64,000 nt of DNA from Nocardiopsis sinuspersici. GTDB lineage: Bacteria > Actinomycetota > Actinomycetes > Streptosporangiales > Streptosporangiaceae. Both the position numbers and the translations under genes were made by a program. The notes below the pieces were generated by a model. That model did no database searches. It saw only the letters and a list, made by a program, of their open reading frames with translations, and was not told the DNA's origin. Each line of letters opens with the position of its first letter. Within the stretch, counting starts at the first letter, position 1. The stretch lies in the NCBI GenBank assembly GCA_008638415.1, contig VWVT01000011.1, forward strand, positions 165,937 through 229,936, written 5' to 3'. Below are positions 44,753 to 53,586 of the stretch, in pieces.

Positions 44753-45907
44753 GTGCCATGGTCGGAGTCCCTCCCTCAGTTCAGCTTCGCCGGGACCGTT
44801 CTGACGGTCCTGCTGCTCCTCTTCGCCGCGCTCGGCGAACCCCTCCTCGGAAGGAGGACCTTCGCCTGGCTGTCCCGTAGACGCGACGGCGACGCGCGAG
44901 CACTCACGCTGGTGCACGCAGTCACGATGGGTGTCCACGTGCTGTGGGGCCTGGCGGTCCTCGGAGTCCTGCTGCTCTCGCCGGACCTCGCCGCGGCCGA
45001 CCTGGGCCTGCGCGCGCCCCATGCCTGGGGGCCGATCGCCGGAGGCGCCGTCGGCGGCCTTCTGGCCCTGGCGGTGCTGTGGGTACTGGTCAACGGACTG
45101 CCGGAGAACCTGCCCGTGCTCGGTGCGGGCCGGGGCCGGGGCCGGGGCGGCGGCAGGAGGGGCCGGGGCTCCAGGGGTCCCGAGGAGCAGGCGGGACACG
45201 GAACGCGTGGCGGGCGCTCCTCCGGGCGCCGCAGGCGGCGCGCCCCGGACACGCGGGTCCTCCTGCCCGAACCCGAACGCGACCGCGGCCTGCTCGTACC
45301 GCGCGGCACCGTCGAGCGGGCGCTGGCCGCCGGCGTGTCCGTCACCGGTGGCGTGTTCGGGGAACTGCTCTACCGGGGACTGTTCATCGTCCTGGTGGCG
45401 AGCATGGGCGTGCCGCTGTGGATCGCCGCCGTGCTGTCGGTGGCGCTGTTCTCCGTCGCGCACCTCTACCAGGGCTGGTGGGGGCTGGTCAGCGCCGGCG
45501 CGTCGGGCACGCTGTTCACCGTTCTCTACCTGGGCACCGGAAGCGTCTGGGTGCCGGTCCTCGTCCATGTGGCGCTCAACCTGCGCTCCCTGGCCTTTCC
45601 CCCGGCCGCCGTCCGCGACGCCTGGGACCGGGGCTACGACGAGTACGGGGACGATGCCGCCGGGTACGACGCCGAGTACGACGACGGGTACGGGGAGGCG
45701 GGGTACGACGACGGCTACGAGGCGGCCGGATACGGGCCCCCGGCCCCCGGCCCCACCGCGTGGGACGGCGCGTACGCCCACGGTGACGCCCCCGGCTCCG
45801 GTGACATCCTCGGGGGCGGCCGGCGGTCCCGCCCCGACGAGTGGTCCGGCCACGGATACGGTGACGCACCCGGCACGGCGGGGCCGGGCTTCGACCCCCG
45901 GAACTGA
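44753..45907 (+). CDS. CPBP family membrane metalloprotease-like protein
   Basis: This 384-residue protein has about seven helices and the CPBP (CAAX protease/bacteriocin-processing) motifs in order: GELLYRG (about 202), FSVAHLYQG (about 236) and HVALN (about 271). The first motif normally reads EExxxR; here Gly replaces the first Glu, so activity may be altered. A basic Gly/Arg-rich loop (about 125-165) is inserted between helices. The C-terminal 90 residues are rich in Tyr, Asp and Gly (repeats like GYDD, EYDD) and appear disordered. GTG start with no ribosome binding site suggests a leaderless transcript. The hydrolase gene follows 17 bases later. Confidence 0.82.
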   Translation: MPWSESLPQFSFAGTVLTVLLLLFAALGEPLLGRRTFAWLSRRRDGDARALTLVHAVTMGVHVLWGLAVLGVLLLSPDLAAADLGLRAPHAWGPIAGGAVGGLLALAVLWVLVNGLPENLPVLGAGRGRGRGGGRRGRGSRGPEEQAGHGTRGGRSSGRRRRRAPDTRVLLPEPERDRGLLVPRGTVERALAAGVSVTGGVFGELLYRGLFIVLVASMGVPLWIAAVLSVALFSVAHLYQGWWGLVSAGASGTLFTVLYLGTGSVWVPVLVHVALNLRSLAFPPAAVRDAWDRGYDEYGDDAAGYDAEYDDGYGEAGYDDGYEAAGYGPPAPGPTAWDGAYAHGDAPGSGDILGGGRRSRPDEWSGHGYGDAPGTAGPGFDPRN

Positions 45908-45924
45908 TCGGGCACGATGGTGGG

Positions 45925-46716
45925 GTGTCCGACGCCATTGACCATCCGCTCCCCCGGCCCCCGGAGGACCGCCACCGGCTGACCACCTCCGACGGGGTCG
46001 GCATCGACGCCGTACTCCTGCGCGGTGCCCGGCCCCGCGCCACCGCCGTGGTCGTCGCCAACGGGTTCACCGGCACCTACCGCAACCCCAACACCCGCGC
46101 CGTCGCCGAGGCGCTGCTGCCCGTCGGCGACGTGATGACCTTCGACTTCCGCGGCCACCACGGCTCCGGCGGGCTCAGCACCGTGGGCAACGAGGAGATC
46201 CACGACCTGGAGGCGGTCGTCGCCCGCCTGCGCGAACTCGGCTACACCTCCGTCTCCGTCGTGGGCTTCTCGATGGGCGCCGCCGTCGCGGTCCGGCACG
46301 CCGCCATCTACGGCGGGACGGCCGCGGTGGTCTCGGTCAGCGGCCCGAGCCGCTGGTACTACAAGGGCACGCGCAGCATGCGCCTGCTCCACCTCGGCAT
46401 CGGCGGCCGCGTGGGCCGCCTCCTCCTGCGAGGCTTCCGCAAGGTCCGGGTCATCGACCAGGACTGGGACCCCCGGCCCGCCGAGCCGCGCGAGGTCGCC
46501 GGGGAGATCTCCCCGACACCGCTGCTGGTCGTGCACGGGGACGCCGACAGCTACTTCCCGGTCTCCCACGCCATCGCGATCCACGACGCGGCCCGGGAGC
46601 CCCGCGACCTGTGGATCATCCCGGGGATGGGACACGCCGAACGCGCCGTCACACCCGAGCTGGCCGTACGCGTCCGGGACTGGCTCGCGGAGAGGACCGG
46701 TCCCGCGGAGGGCTAG
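45925..46716 (+). CDS. Alpha/beta hydrolase
   Basis: This 263-residue serine hydrolase has the nucleophile elbow GFSMGA (Ser about 115), an Asp in VVHGDADSYFP (about 206) and a catalytic His in GMGHAE (about 235). An early VVVANGFTGTYRN gives the oxyanion region. It starts at GTG 45925, 17 bases after the CPBP gene, and is probably co-transcribed with it. Substrate is unknown; there is no lid or signal peptide, so it is likely cytoplasmic. Confidence 0.88.
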   Translation: MSDAIDHPLPRPPEDRHRLTTSDGVGIDAVLLRGARPRATAVVVANGFTGTYRNPNTRAVAEALLPVGDVMTFDFRGHHGSGGLSTVGNEEIHDLEAVVARLRELGYTSVSVVGFSMGAAVAVRHAAIYGGTAAVVSVSGPSRWYYKGTRSMRLLHLGIGGRVGRLLLRGFRKVRVIDQDWDPRPAEPREVAGEISPTPLLVVHGDADSYFPVSHAIAIHDAAREPRDLWIIPGMGHAERAVTPELAVRVRDWLAERTGPAEG

Positions 46717-46764
46717 CGCGTGCCCGGTTTCGACAGGTATACGCATGTCGGCTAGAAAGGACGG

Positions 46765-48048
46765 ATGATCCGATCTGGCTCGTCCTCCTCAGGGGATGAC
46801 GGAACACCGCCGTCCGCCGCATCCGAGGAGGACGCCCTGCCCGGACTGCGCGGCGGGGGCTTCGCCCTGCTCATCGCGGCCACGGCGATCGGACTGTGCG
46901 GTTTCGCCGCCGTCCTCCCGCTGGTCCCGCTGTGGGCCACCCGCGGCGGCGCGGGCGAGTTCGGCGCCGGAAGCACCACGGCCGCTTTCATGCTCACCAC
47001 CGTGCTCACCCAGCTCGCCATGCCCTGGCTGCTGGAGCGGGGCGGCTACCGGTGGGCGTTCCCCGTCGGATCACTGGTCATGGGGCTGCCCGCACCGCTG
47101 TTCGCCCTGACCAACGACCTGGGCCCGCTCGTGGCCGTCTCGGCGGTGCGCGGCGTCGGCTTCGGCATGGTCAGCGTCGCCGGAACGGTGCTCGCCGCAC
47201 GCCTGGTCCCGCACCGCCAGGTGGGCCGGGCCACCGGCTACTACGGACTGGCGGTCGGCCTGCCCCAGGTGCTCATCCTCCCCGGCGGGGTGGCGCTGGC
47301 CCTCCACATCGGCTTCGACACCGCGTTCTGGATCACCGGCCTGTGCTCGGTACTGGGCGCGGTCCTGTCCTGGGGCATCTGGTTCGCCGACGGGGGCCGC
47401 AACCGCCCGGCGCTGCGCGGCACGGGCCGGCGGGCCGTGAGGACTCCCGGAGCGTCCCCGGCGCCTCCGCTGCTGCGTGCGCTGGCGGCGCCGCTGGTGC
47501 TCATGCTGCTGACCGCCTCGTCGGCCGGCGCGATCGTCACCTTCCTGGCCATCCCCCTGGAGCGGGCGGCGTGGCTGGTGGGCGGTGCCCTGGCCGCCTA
47601 CGCGCTGGCGGTCGTGGTGGGCCGCTGGGCCGCCGGGATGCTGTACGACCGCCACCGGCGCGCCCTCCTGCTGCTGCCGGGCATGGTCGGCGCGGTCCTC
47701 GGCATGGCCCTGGTCACCGCCGCCCTGTGGTCGCACGGGGGAGAGGGCGTCTCCCCGGGGGTGTGGACGGCGCTGCTGGTGCTCCTGGGAACGGCGGTGT
47801 TCGGCCTCGGCTTCGGCGCGGTCCAGAACGAGACCGTCACCCTCATGCTCAACCGCGCCGGCCCGGCGGGGTACGGCCGGGCCAGCGCGGTGTGGAACAT
47901 CGGCTTCGACGCGGGCTCGGGCGCCGGGGCGATGGCCCTGGGCCTGCTGATCCAGATGCTGGGCTACGGTCCCGCCTTCATGGTCGCGGCCGTGTCCCTG
48001 CTGGCGGTGCTCCCGCTCGCCCTCGGCGGGCGGGGACCCCGCGCCTGA
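46765..48048 (+). CDS. MFS transporter
   Basis: This 427-residue protein has twelve predicted membrane helices and a disordered N-terminus of about 30 residues. The MFS loop motif between helices 2 and 3 is degenerate (LERGGYRW). It resembles drug/metabolite exporters such as the YfcJ/arabinose-efflux group. AAAGGACGG precedes the ATG. It is a single gene, convergent with the coiled-coil protein gene at 48079. The substrate cannot be predicted. Confidence 0.88.
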   Translation: MIRSGSSSSGDDGTPPSAASEEDALPGLRGGGFALLIAATAIGLCGFAAVLPLVPLWATRGGAGEFGAGSTTAAFMLTTVLTQLAMPWLLERGGYRWAFPVGSLVMGLPAPLFALTNDLGPLVAVSAVRGVGFGMVSVAGTVLAARLVPHRQVGRATGYYGLAVGLPQVLILPGGVALALHIGFDTAFWITGLCSVLGAVLSWGIWFADGGRNRPALRGTGRRAVRTPGASPAPPLLRALAAPLVLMLLTASSAGAIVTFLAIPLERAAWLVGGALAAYALAVVVGRWAAGMLYDRHRRALLLLPGMVGAVLGMALVTAALWSHGGEGVSPGVWTALLVLLGTAVFGLGFGAVQNETVTLMLNRAGPAGYGRASAVWNIGFDAGSGAGAMALGLLIQMLGYGPAFMVAAVSLLAVLPLALGGRGPRA

Positions 48049-48078
48049 CCCGGTCCGCGGCCCGTCCCCGGTACGTTC

Positions 48079-49044
48079 CTAGTACGACGAGATGTGCACG
48101 TGGTCGTAGTGGTTCTGGGTGGTGCTGCCCCGGTCGTTCATCCAGGTCCACTGGCGTGACGTGGACTGCCAGATCTGCTGTTCCCAGATGATGTACTTGA
48201 TGCCCAGCCGGTCGGCGTTGTTGATCCCGTACTGGGCGATCTGCGTGCCCAGGGCCTGGTTCGTCGAGCTGGGTATGGCGCCGCCCGAGCTCATCATGAA
48301 GTCGCAGGCGTTGCCCACGCCGTGGTCGTCGGCGCTGTTGCGCAGACAGCCCACCGGGTAGGGGGCTCCGAACTTCATCACGATCTCGTCGCGGATCGCC
48401 GCCATGCGCGGAGAGGCCCCGCTCCATCCCCAGCCCTTGGCGCTCGCGGGGATGGTGCCGTCGCCGGCGGTCTCGGGGATCTGCTCCTCCTCGTACTCCT
48501 CGATGCGCGCCTCGACCTCCTCGCGCTCCGACTCCAGCTTCTCGATGAGCTCCTCGGCCTCGGTCTTCTCGTCCTGTAGCTCCTCGGCGACCAGGGCGGC
48601 CTCGTCGCGGGTCTCGATGAGCTCGGAGATCTGCTCGGACTGGCTCTGTCCGAGGTAGCTCAGGGCCGCGGCGTCGGCGAACATGTCCTCCGGGTCGCTG
48701 GAGAAGACCACCTGCAGCGCGGGGTCGAGGCCGCCGCTCTTGTACCGGGTGGAGGCGATGGCGGACACACCGGTACGGGAGGCGTCCAGGCGCTCCTCGA
48801 TCTTGGCCAGGTCCTCCTCGGCCTTCTCCACCCGCTCCTTGATCTCGGTGAACTGGAGCAGCTCGCCGTCGTAGGTCTCCTCCAGCTCCTCGGCCCGCTG
48901 GTTCAGCTCGTCGATGTCCACCTCGTCGTCACCCGGTTCCGCGTGCACCGTGCCGGGCAGGCCGACGACGAGGGCCGTGACCAGGGTCGTGAGGGACAGG
49001 GCGACACGCCTGCCACGCGGAGGGGAGGAAGGAGTGGATGTCAT
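48079..49044 (-). CDS. Secreted coiled-coil protein with C-terminal ARB-07466-like domain
   Basis: This 321-residue protein has a signal peptide (about residues 1-35, cleavage near VHAEP). A long Glu-rich coiled coil (about 42-200) follows, of the type seen before NlpC/P60 or M23 domains in peptidoglycan hydrolases. The C-terminal 115 residues contain GVGNACDFMMSSGG, IIWEQQIWQ and a final HYDHVHIS, the pattern of the ARB-07466-like/D-Ala-D-Ala-carboxypeptidase-like domain. The His/Asp set is compatible with zinc binding. ATG 49044 with GGAGAAG was chosen. A role in cell-wall remodelling is inferred. Confidence 0.85.
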   Translation of the reverse strand: MTSTPSSPPRGRRVALSLTTLVTALVVGLPGTVHAEPGDDEVDIDELNQRAEELEETYDGELLQFTEIKERVEKAEEDLAKIEERLDASRTGVSAIASTRYKSGGLDPALQVVFSSDPEDMFADAAALSYLGQSQSEQISELIETRDEAALVAEELQDEKTEAEELIEKLESEREEVEARIEEYEEEQIPETAGDGTIPASAKGWGWSGASPRMAAIRDEIVMKFGAPYPVGCLRNSADDHGVGNACDFMMSSGGAIPSSTNQALGTQIAQYGINNADRLGIKYIIWEQQIWQSTSRQWTWMNDRGSTTQNHYDHVHISSY

Positions 49045-49276
49045 GTCTTCTCCGAGAACGGTGTCCGAGCGCATCCGGTAGGCCGACGGCGTGTGGCGGG
49101 GGGCGCCGTGGCGGCGGGAGTTACCCAGCAGACCATACGAGATCGTGGCGTTACATGCCTAGTGCGTTGACTCACGTGACTTGGGGGAGTGCGCGGGGAT
49201 GTGTCCGAAGATACCCGGAGCGAAGGACCGGATCAGCCCCTCGTGACACGGCGGGAGGGCCGTGGGTAAGGGGCCC

Positions 49277-49831
49277 TCAGCTCGCGCCGCCGAAGGCGCT
49301 GGGGAGCCGCACGTCCGTCTGCCCGGGTGGTTCGGCGGGCATGAACCAGTCCGAGCGGCGGATGTCGCGCAGGGCCCGCTTGCGGACCTCCGGGTCCAGG
49401 CGCTCCACGTAGACGACGCCGTCCAGGTGGTCGGTCTCGTGCTGGAGGCAGCGGGCCATCAGCCCGGTCCCCTCCAGGGTGACCGGCTCGTTGCGCAGGT
49501 CCACACCGGTGACCACGGCGCGCTCGGCACGCCTGGTCGGATACCACAGCCCGGGCACCGACAGGCAGCCCTCCTCGCCGCTCTGGACCTCCTCCGACAG
49601 CTCGGCGATCTCCGGGTTGATCACGTAGCCGGTCCGGCCCTCGACGTTGTAGCTGAACACACGCAGGCCCACCCCGATCTGGGTGGCGGCCAGGCCTGCC
49701 CGCCCGGGAGCGTCGACCGTCTCCAGCAGGTCCCGGACCAGCGCCTCGGTGTGCTGGTCGAACTTCGTGACAGGGGTGGTCGGTGTGACGAGGACGGGGT
49801 CGCCGAACCGGACGATGGGGCGCATGGTCAT
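49277..49831 (-). CDS. def: Peptide deformylase
   Basis: This 184-residue iron/zinc enzyme removes the formyl group from nascent proteins. All three motifs are present: GLAATQIGVG (about 46), EGCLSVPG (about 87) and QHETDHLDG (about 129), which includes the HExxH metal site. The ATG at 49831 is followed by a second ATG at 49825; either could be used. It is on the same strand as the secreted coiled-coil gene but 232 bases upstream. Confidence 0.95.
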   Translation of the reverse strand: MTMRPIVRFGDPVLVTPTTPVTKFDQHTEALVRDLLETVDAPGRAGLAATQIGVGLRVFSYNVEGRTGYVINPEIAELSEEVQSGEEGCLSVPGLWYPTRRAERAVVTGVDLRNEPVTLEGTGLMARCLQHETDHLDGVVYVERLDPEVRKRALRDIRRSDWFMPAEPPGQTDVRLPSAFGGAS

Positions 49832-49939
49832 GCACCACAGGTTAGCCGGGACTCACGGGAGGTCGTACGGACGCGGAGGATCGGGCCCCGGGCGGACGCG
49901 GCCCGTCCGTCCGGGCCCGTGGAACACGGCGCGGGCGCC

Positions 49940-50755
49940 TCAGGCGACGGACAGGCCGGGGCGCAGGGCGTCGTCCAGCACCATCTCGATGTAGTCCAGT
50001 GCGGCCCGCCGCCGGGCCAAGGCGCTCTCGTACAGGGAGGACGCGTTGGCGCTGCGGCGCACGCGCAGGCACTCGTTGACGATGCGCTGCCACCGCTCGG
50101 GGAAGGCGTGCAGGGCGTAGGCGCCCGCGCCGGACTTGGAGGTGATCTCCCCGGTCTTGAGGGTGAAGTGCAGCCGGCTGACGCTCAGCACGCTCCACGA
50201 GGGAGCCAGCGAGCCGAGGACCGCCAGTCCGCGCGGAGTCACCAGGCGCCCCGCCCTCTCCCGCCAGCGCCGCCACTGCTCGTCCAGGGAGCCGAGGGAC
50301 CAGGCGCGCAGGCCCTCCAGCTCGTCCCACACGTCGAGTTCGAGGGGGTGGGGGCCGCGGACGGCCACACCGTGCTCGGCGAGGACGTGCCAGGTGGCGG
50401 GGTTGACGTCGGCGCTGGCGCGGCTGCGGAACCGGCCGTTGGTCACCGAGGGGACCGGGCCGCAGGAGGCCGGGTTGCCGGTGAGGTCGTCCCAGGTGAC
50501 GTGGATGCCGTTGAACTGGGGCTTGGGGACGTCGGCGCGCGTGCGTGTGTGGACGCCGCGCAGCAGCTCCAGCTCGCGTGCCCGCGGTGCGCGACCGGTG
50601 ACGATGACGAAGTCGACGTCGCTGGTGTGGGGGCGGAAGTCTCCGAGGGCGACCGAACCGGTCAGGTAGAGGCCTTCGACCAGGCCGGGGGCCTCCTGGT
50701 CGGCATGTGCGAGAAAGGTCTGGGCCAGCGTCTGCACCCGAGGGTGGACAGCCAT
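49940..50755 (-). CDS. Nucleotidyltransferase (aminoglycoside adenylyltransferase-like, DUF4111)
   Basis: This 271-residue protein has an N-terminal nucleotidyltransferase domain with LTGSVALGDFRPHTSDVDFV (about residues 33-52), the GS...DxD polymerase-beta-type metal site. The C-terminal part resembles the adenylyltransferase/DUF4111 domain of AadA-like enzymes (YALHAFPERWQRIVNE). It could modify an aminoglycoside, but AadA-like proteins are common in actinomycete chromosomes with unknown substrates. The ATG at 50755 with GGAGTGAGC was chosen; the longer frame upstream is non-coding in character. Single gene. Confidence 0.85.
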   Translation of the reverse strand: MAVHPRVQTLAQTFLAHADQEAPGLVEGLYLTGSVALGDFRPHTSDVDFVIVTGRAPRARELELLRGVHTRTRADVPKPQFNGIHVTWDDLTGNPASCGPVPSVTNGRFRSRASADVNPATWHVLAEHGVAVRGPHPLELDVWDELEGLRAWSLGSLDEQWRRWRERAGRLVTPRGLAVLGSLAPSWSVLSVSRLHFTLKTGEITSKSGAGAYALHAFPERWQRIVNECLRVRRSANASSLYESALARRRAALDYIEMVLDDALRPGLSVA

Positions 50756-51565
50756 GCTCACTCCAGTCTGAATGGTTCGGCGGATCTCGGGGCGCGGCCC
50801 GTCCGGTGTCGAGGAGACCGGCGGCGCGGTCGCCCGGAGCAGTCCCGTGGAACTCGGTCCTGCAGGTACATGCTCCATCACTACCAAGTGTGGGTGGGTC
50901 GGAAACCCATGGCAAGCCATCGCGCCGGACCCGCATCCTGTCTCCCCACGCCAGGTGGTGTGCGGCTATGGCGCCTTCGGGGAGCACACACCCTTGACAG
51001 GGAGGGACGCCGTGTGGCAAGGCTCCGATCGGACGCCGGGTCCGGGGCGGGCCGGGAACGGCGGCCCCGGAAGGGGATGGGAAATGCGCCTCGCGCCGGG
51101 CAGGGCGCTCGGCGCACATTCATCGGCACGTGCATTCGTACTTGGCACGTGCATGGGAAAGTCTTTGTCGGCGATTTCTCTAGAGAGGTGGCCGGGCGAA
51201 ATCAGACATTTGACCGTTGGTGAATTCACGATGTGACGCCCGTCATGTCCTGTCGCGAGGCAATTGCCGGGAGAGGGTGTCGGGCACACGTCCGGGCAGG
51301 TGGGCGGCCGACGACTTCGTTGGAAGTAAGGATGAACACCTTCCCCGATGGGCGTTGTGAGGTGTACGCCACCGCGCGGGGGTGTGGACAGCCTACGTTT
51401 CTTCGGCGATTGTTATGGTTCACGGAGGCCCCCGGCGGAGATAACCACCACAGCCATTGTCCGCTGTTTTCCTCCATGTAACACCACAGAACCCCCCTGA
51501 AACTGTGCCGCTTTACGCTCGGCGGGTAACGGTGGTTCTCCAGGCGAAGTACGAAGGAGCTGTGC
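50756..51565. other. 810-bp intergenic region, locally AT-rich
   Basis: This is the longest gene-free stretch of the window. From about 51100 to 51480 it is clearly less GC-rich. Several short frames exist but none has a ribosome binding site, family match or typical codon use. It contains a pair of direct repeats GGCACGTGCAT (51125-51135 and 51144-51154). No known riboswitch is recognised. Confidence 0.5.
51125..51154. repeat. Paired direct repeat with E-box-like palindrome
   Basis: GGCACGTGCAT occurs twice with a 19-base period; each copy contains the palindrome GCACGTGC. The spacing is nearly two helical turns, as expected for a two-dimer operator. The regulated gene is unknown. Confidence 0.4.
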
Positions 51566-52243
51566 ATGGTCCCCACGATGGTCCTCGTGGCCGACGACTC
51601 GCGTGACGCCCACCGCCGGGAGGCCCTGTGCGGCCTGGCCGAGGCGGTGGCCAGCAGGGGCGAGGTGCCGGTGGCCCCGGCCTTCGGCAGCCCCGAGGAC
51701 GTCACCGCCGCCCTCCGCTCCGTCCGCGGTCCCAAGGTGGTCGTCCCCGCGTTCGTCGCGGGCGGCGACGTCGCCAGCGCCCACCTGCTCTCCCGGCTCG
51801 ACATCGGCCGCCTGGAGGACTCCTGCCGGACCGCGCCGCTGGGGGCGGTCCCGTCCATCGTCGCCGACCTCGCCGGACGGCTCGCCGAGTCCGGCTGGAG
51901 GCCCTCCGACGGAGTGGTCCTGGCCGCAGACGGCACCACGGGCACCGAGGAGCGCCAGGTCGTCATGGACGTGGCGCGCATGCTCAGCCGCCGCCTGGAC
52001 TCTCCCGTCCAGGTCGGCTACCTGCGCACCTGGGCGCCTTCGGTGTTCGACGCCGTCGACCGGCTGCGCCGCCACGGCCACGACAAGGTCGCCGTCGCCG
52101 CCTGGAGACTGGTCGACGGCCCCGACTTCGACCTGCTGCGCGGACTGGACGTCACCGCCCTCACCGCGCCCCTGTGGCCCTCCGACCTGGTCGTGGACAC
52201 CCTCCTCGCCCAGCACCGGGCGGCCAAGGGCCGTCTGGTCTGA
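51566..52243 (+). CDS. CbiX/sirohydrochlorin-chelatase-like protein, degenerate active site
   Basis: This 225-residue protein has the two-lobe chelatase fold pattern of CbiX/SirB: an early VLVADDSRDAHR, a central VVVPAFVAGGDVASAH and a second lobe starting at GVVLAADGTTG. In functional family members the first motif reads HGSRD and the second contains a metal-binding His (GYHV type). Here both positions are Asp (DDSRD, GGDV). So the insertion of metal into sirohydrochlorin is doubtful, and the protein may be a regulatory or scaffold paralogue. GAAGGAG precedes the ATG. A strong terminator follows 6 bases after the stop. Confidence 0.8.
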   Translation: MVPTMVLVADDSRDAHRREALCGLAEAVASRGEVPVAPAFGSPEDVTAALRSVRGPKVVVPAFVAGGDVASAHLLSRLDIGRLEDSCRTAPLGAVPSIVADLAGRLAESGWRPSDGVVLAADGTTGTEERQVVMDVARMLSRRLDSPVQVGYLRTWAPSVFDAVDRLRRHGHDKVAVAAWRLVDGPDFDLLRGLDVTALTAPLWPSDLVVDTLLAQHRAAKGRLV

Positions 52244-52248
52244 GCCGT

Positions 52249-52288
52249 GCCGCCTTCCCCCCGGGCGGGACGTCGGGGGGAAGGCGGC
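52249..52288 (+). terminator. Terminator after the CbiX-like gene
   Basis: A 14-bp perfect stem (52249-52262 with 52275-52288) encloses a 12-base loop, starting 6 bases after the stop codon. There is no U-tract. Confidence 0.75.
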
Positions 52289-52619
52289 GGTCCCCCACCG
52301 GGAGCGGGGGCCCGAGGCCCGGGAGCGCTCGCCGGCTCCTGGCCGTTCCGTTCCTGTTACCGCGAGCACGGAGGTGGGTATGGGCCAAGCGGGCGGGAAA
52401 TCCCGCACCCACGAACGCGGTACCCGTACCGTGCCGCCGCCAGCGCGTCGCGACGGCGATCCGGGCACGACCCCTCCGTCGGCTTCGCACTCCGCACGTC
52501 GGCGCGGAGGTCCCTCCGCGACCGGTCCCGGCCTCGAACAGCGCCCGTCACGGACGCAGACCCGCGCAGGGGTCCGGGCCCCGGGCAGGCGTCGACGTGA
52601 GCGAACCTAAGGTGGATGT
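52289..52619. other. Intergenic region upstream of the phosphotransferase gene
   Basis: These 331 bases show GC-rich sequence without a convincing gene, operator or RNA element. The bases next to 52620 (AAGGTGGATGT) can act as the ribosome binding site. Confidence 0.4.
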
Positions 52620-53549
52620 ATGAACGACGTCACAGCGCAGTTCGCCAACGACCGGCAGCGTCGGCGTCTGGAACGGCGCTTTGGCAGCCAGGTCGAGGAG
52701 TGGCTGGCCGAACTCCCGTCGATCGTCGAGAAGCTCGCCTCCGAGTGGCGGCTGACCGTCGAGGGCCCGGCCCCCCACGGCCGGACCTCCGTCGTCGTCT
52801 GCGTCCTCCGCTCCGACGGAGCCCAGGGCGTGCTCAAGCTGTCCCCGGACACCGGCCTGGCCGTGTCCGAGGCCCGTCTGCTGCGGATGTGGGAGGCCTC
52901 CGGCCGCGTGCCCCGGGTGTGGGGAGTGGACGGCGACCGGGGCGCCATCCTCATGGAGTGGATCGACGGGGACACCATCGCCGCGGGCGGGGAGGTCCCG
53001 CCCATGGAGACCATCGGTTCGCTCATCGCCCAGTTGCACGGCGTCGAGGTGCCCCGCTCGGAACTGCTCGAACTGCGCCCGCTGACCTCGCGGGTGCAGT
53101 TCGTCTTCGACCTGTGGAACCGCGAGCGCGCCGAGGGTCCGGCCGCCGACGTGGTGTCCGCGTCCGCCATGCACCAGGGGTTCTGCCGGGCCCGCGACCT
53201 GGCCAACGGGACGGTCGACGTCGTGCCCGTGCACGGGGACCTGCACCCGGGCAACGTGCTGGACGGCGGCGAGCGCGGCCTGGTGGCCGTCGACCCGCGC
53301 GCCTGCCTGGGCGACGGCGCGGTCGACGCCGTGGACTGGGCCCTGTGGAAGGCCACCAGCCTGACCGAGGTGGTGTACCGCGTGGACAAGCTCTCCCGCA
53401 TCCTGGAGGTGGACGGCGACCGGCTGATGGCGTGGGTGCGCGCCTTCGCGCCCTGCTTGGCGGTGGCCAAGGCCAACCGCGGCCACGTGGGCACCGACGA
53501 GTTCGACATGCTCATGGAGCTGTCCGAGGGACTGGCCTTCGCCGGCTGA
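52620..53549 (+). CDS. Aminoglycoside/hydroxyurea phosphotransferase family protein
   Basis: This 309-residue kinase-fold protein resembles the APH(6)/hydroxyurea phosphotransferase group. The catalytic loop is VHGDLHPGNVL (about 202-212), the metal-binding Asp is in VAVDPRACLGDGAVD (about 223), and the hinge region is ILMEWIDGDT (about 117). It could give resistance to streptomycin-like compounds or phosphorylate an unknown small molecule. It sits alone between the CbiX-like gene and convergent kdpE. Family assignment is good; substrate is not known. Confidence 0.85.
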   Translation: MNDVTAQFANDRQRRRLERRFGSQVEEWLAELPSIVEKLASEWRLTVEGPAPHGRTSVVVCVLRSDGAQGVLKLSPDTGLAVSEARLLRMWEASGRVPRVWGVDGDRGAILMEWIDGDTIAAGGEVPPMETIGSLIAQLHGVEVPRSELLELRPLTSRVQFVFDLWNRERAEGPAADVVSASAMHQGFCRARDLANGTVDVVPVHGDLHPGNVLDGGERGLVAVDPRACLGDGAVDAVDWALWKATSLTEVVYRVDKLSRILEVDGDRLMAWVRAFAPCLAVAKANRGHVGTDEFDMLMELSEGLAFAG

Positions 53550-53550
53550 C

Positions 53551-53586
53551 CCCGGCACGGACTCCCGCGAGGAGTCAGTGCCCGGG
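53551..53586. terminator. Bidirectional terminator overlapping the kdpE stop
   Basis: GACTCC (53560-53565) pairs with GGAGTC (53571-53576), and the stem continues through CGGCAC/GTGCC with one mismatch. It lies between the convergent phosphotransferase and kdpE genes and contains the kdpE stop codon. Confidence 0.65.

Noticed and set aside
51233-51481. 82-codon open frame in the long intergenic region
   Set aside because: No ribosome binding site, composition unlike coding sequence here, and no family resemblance.
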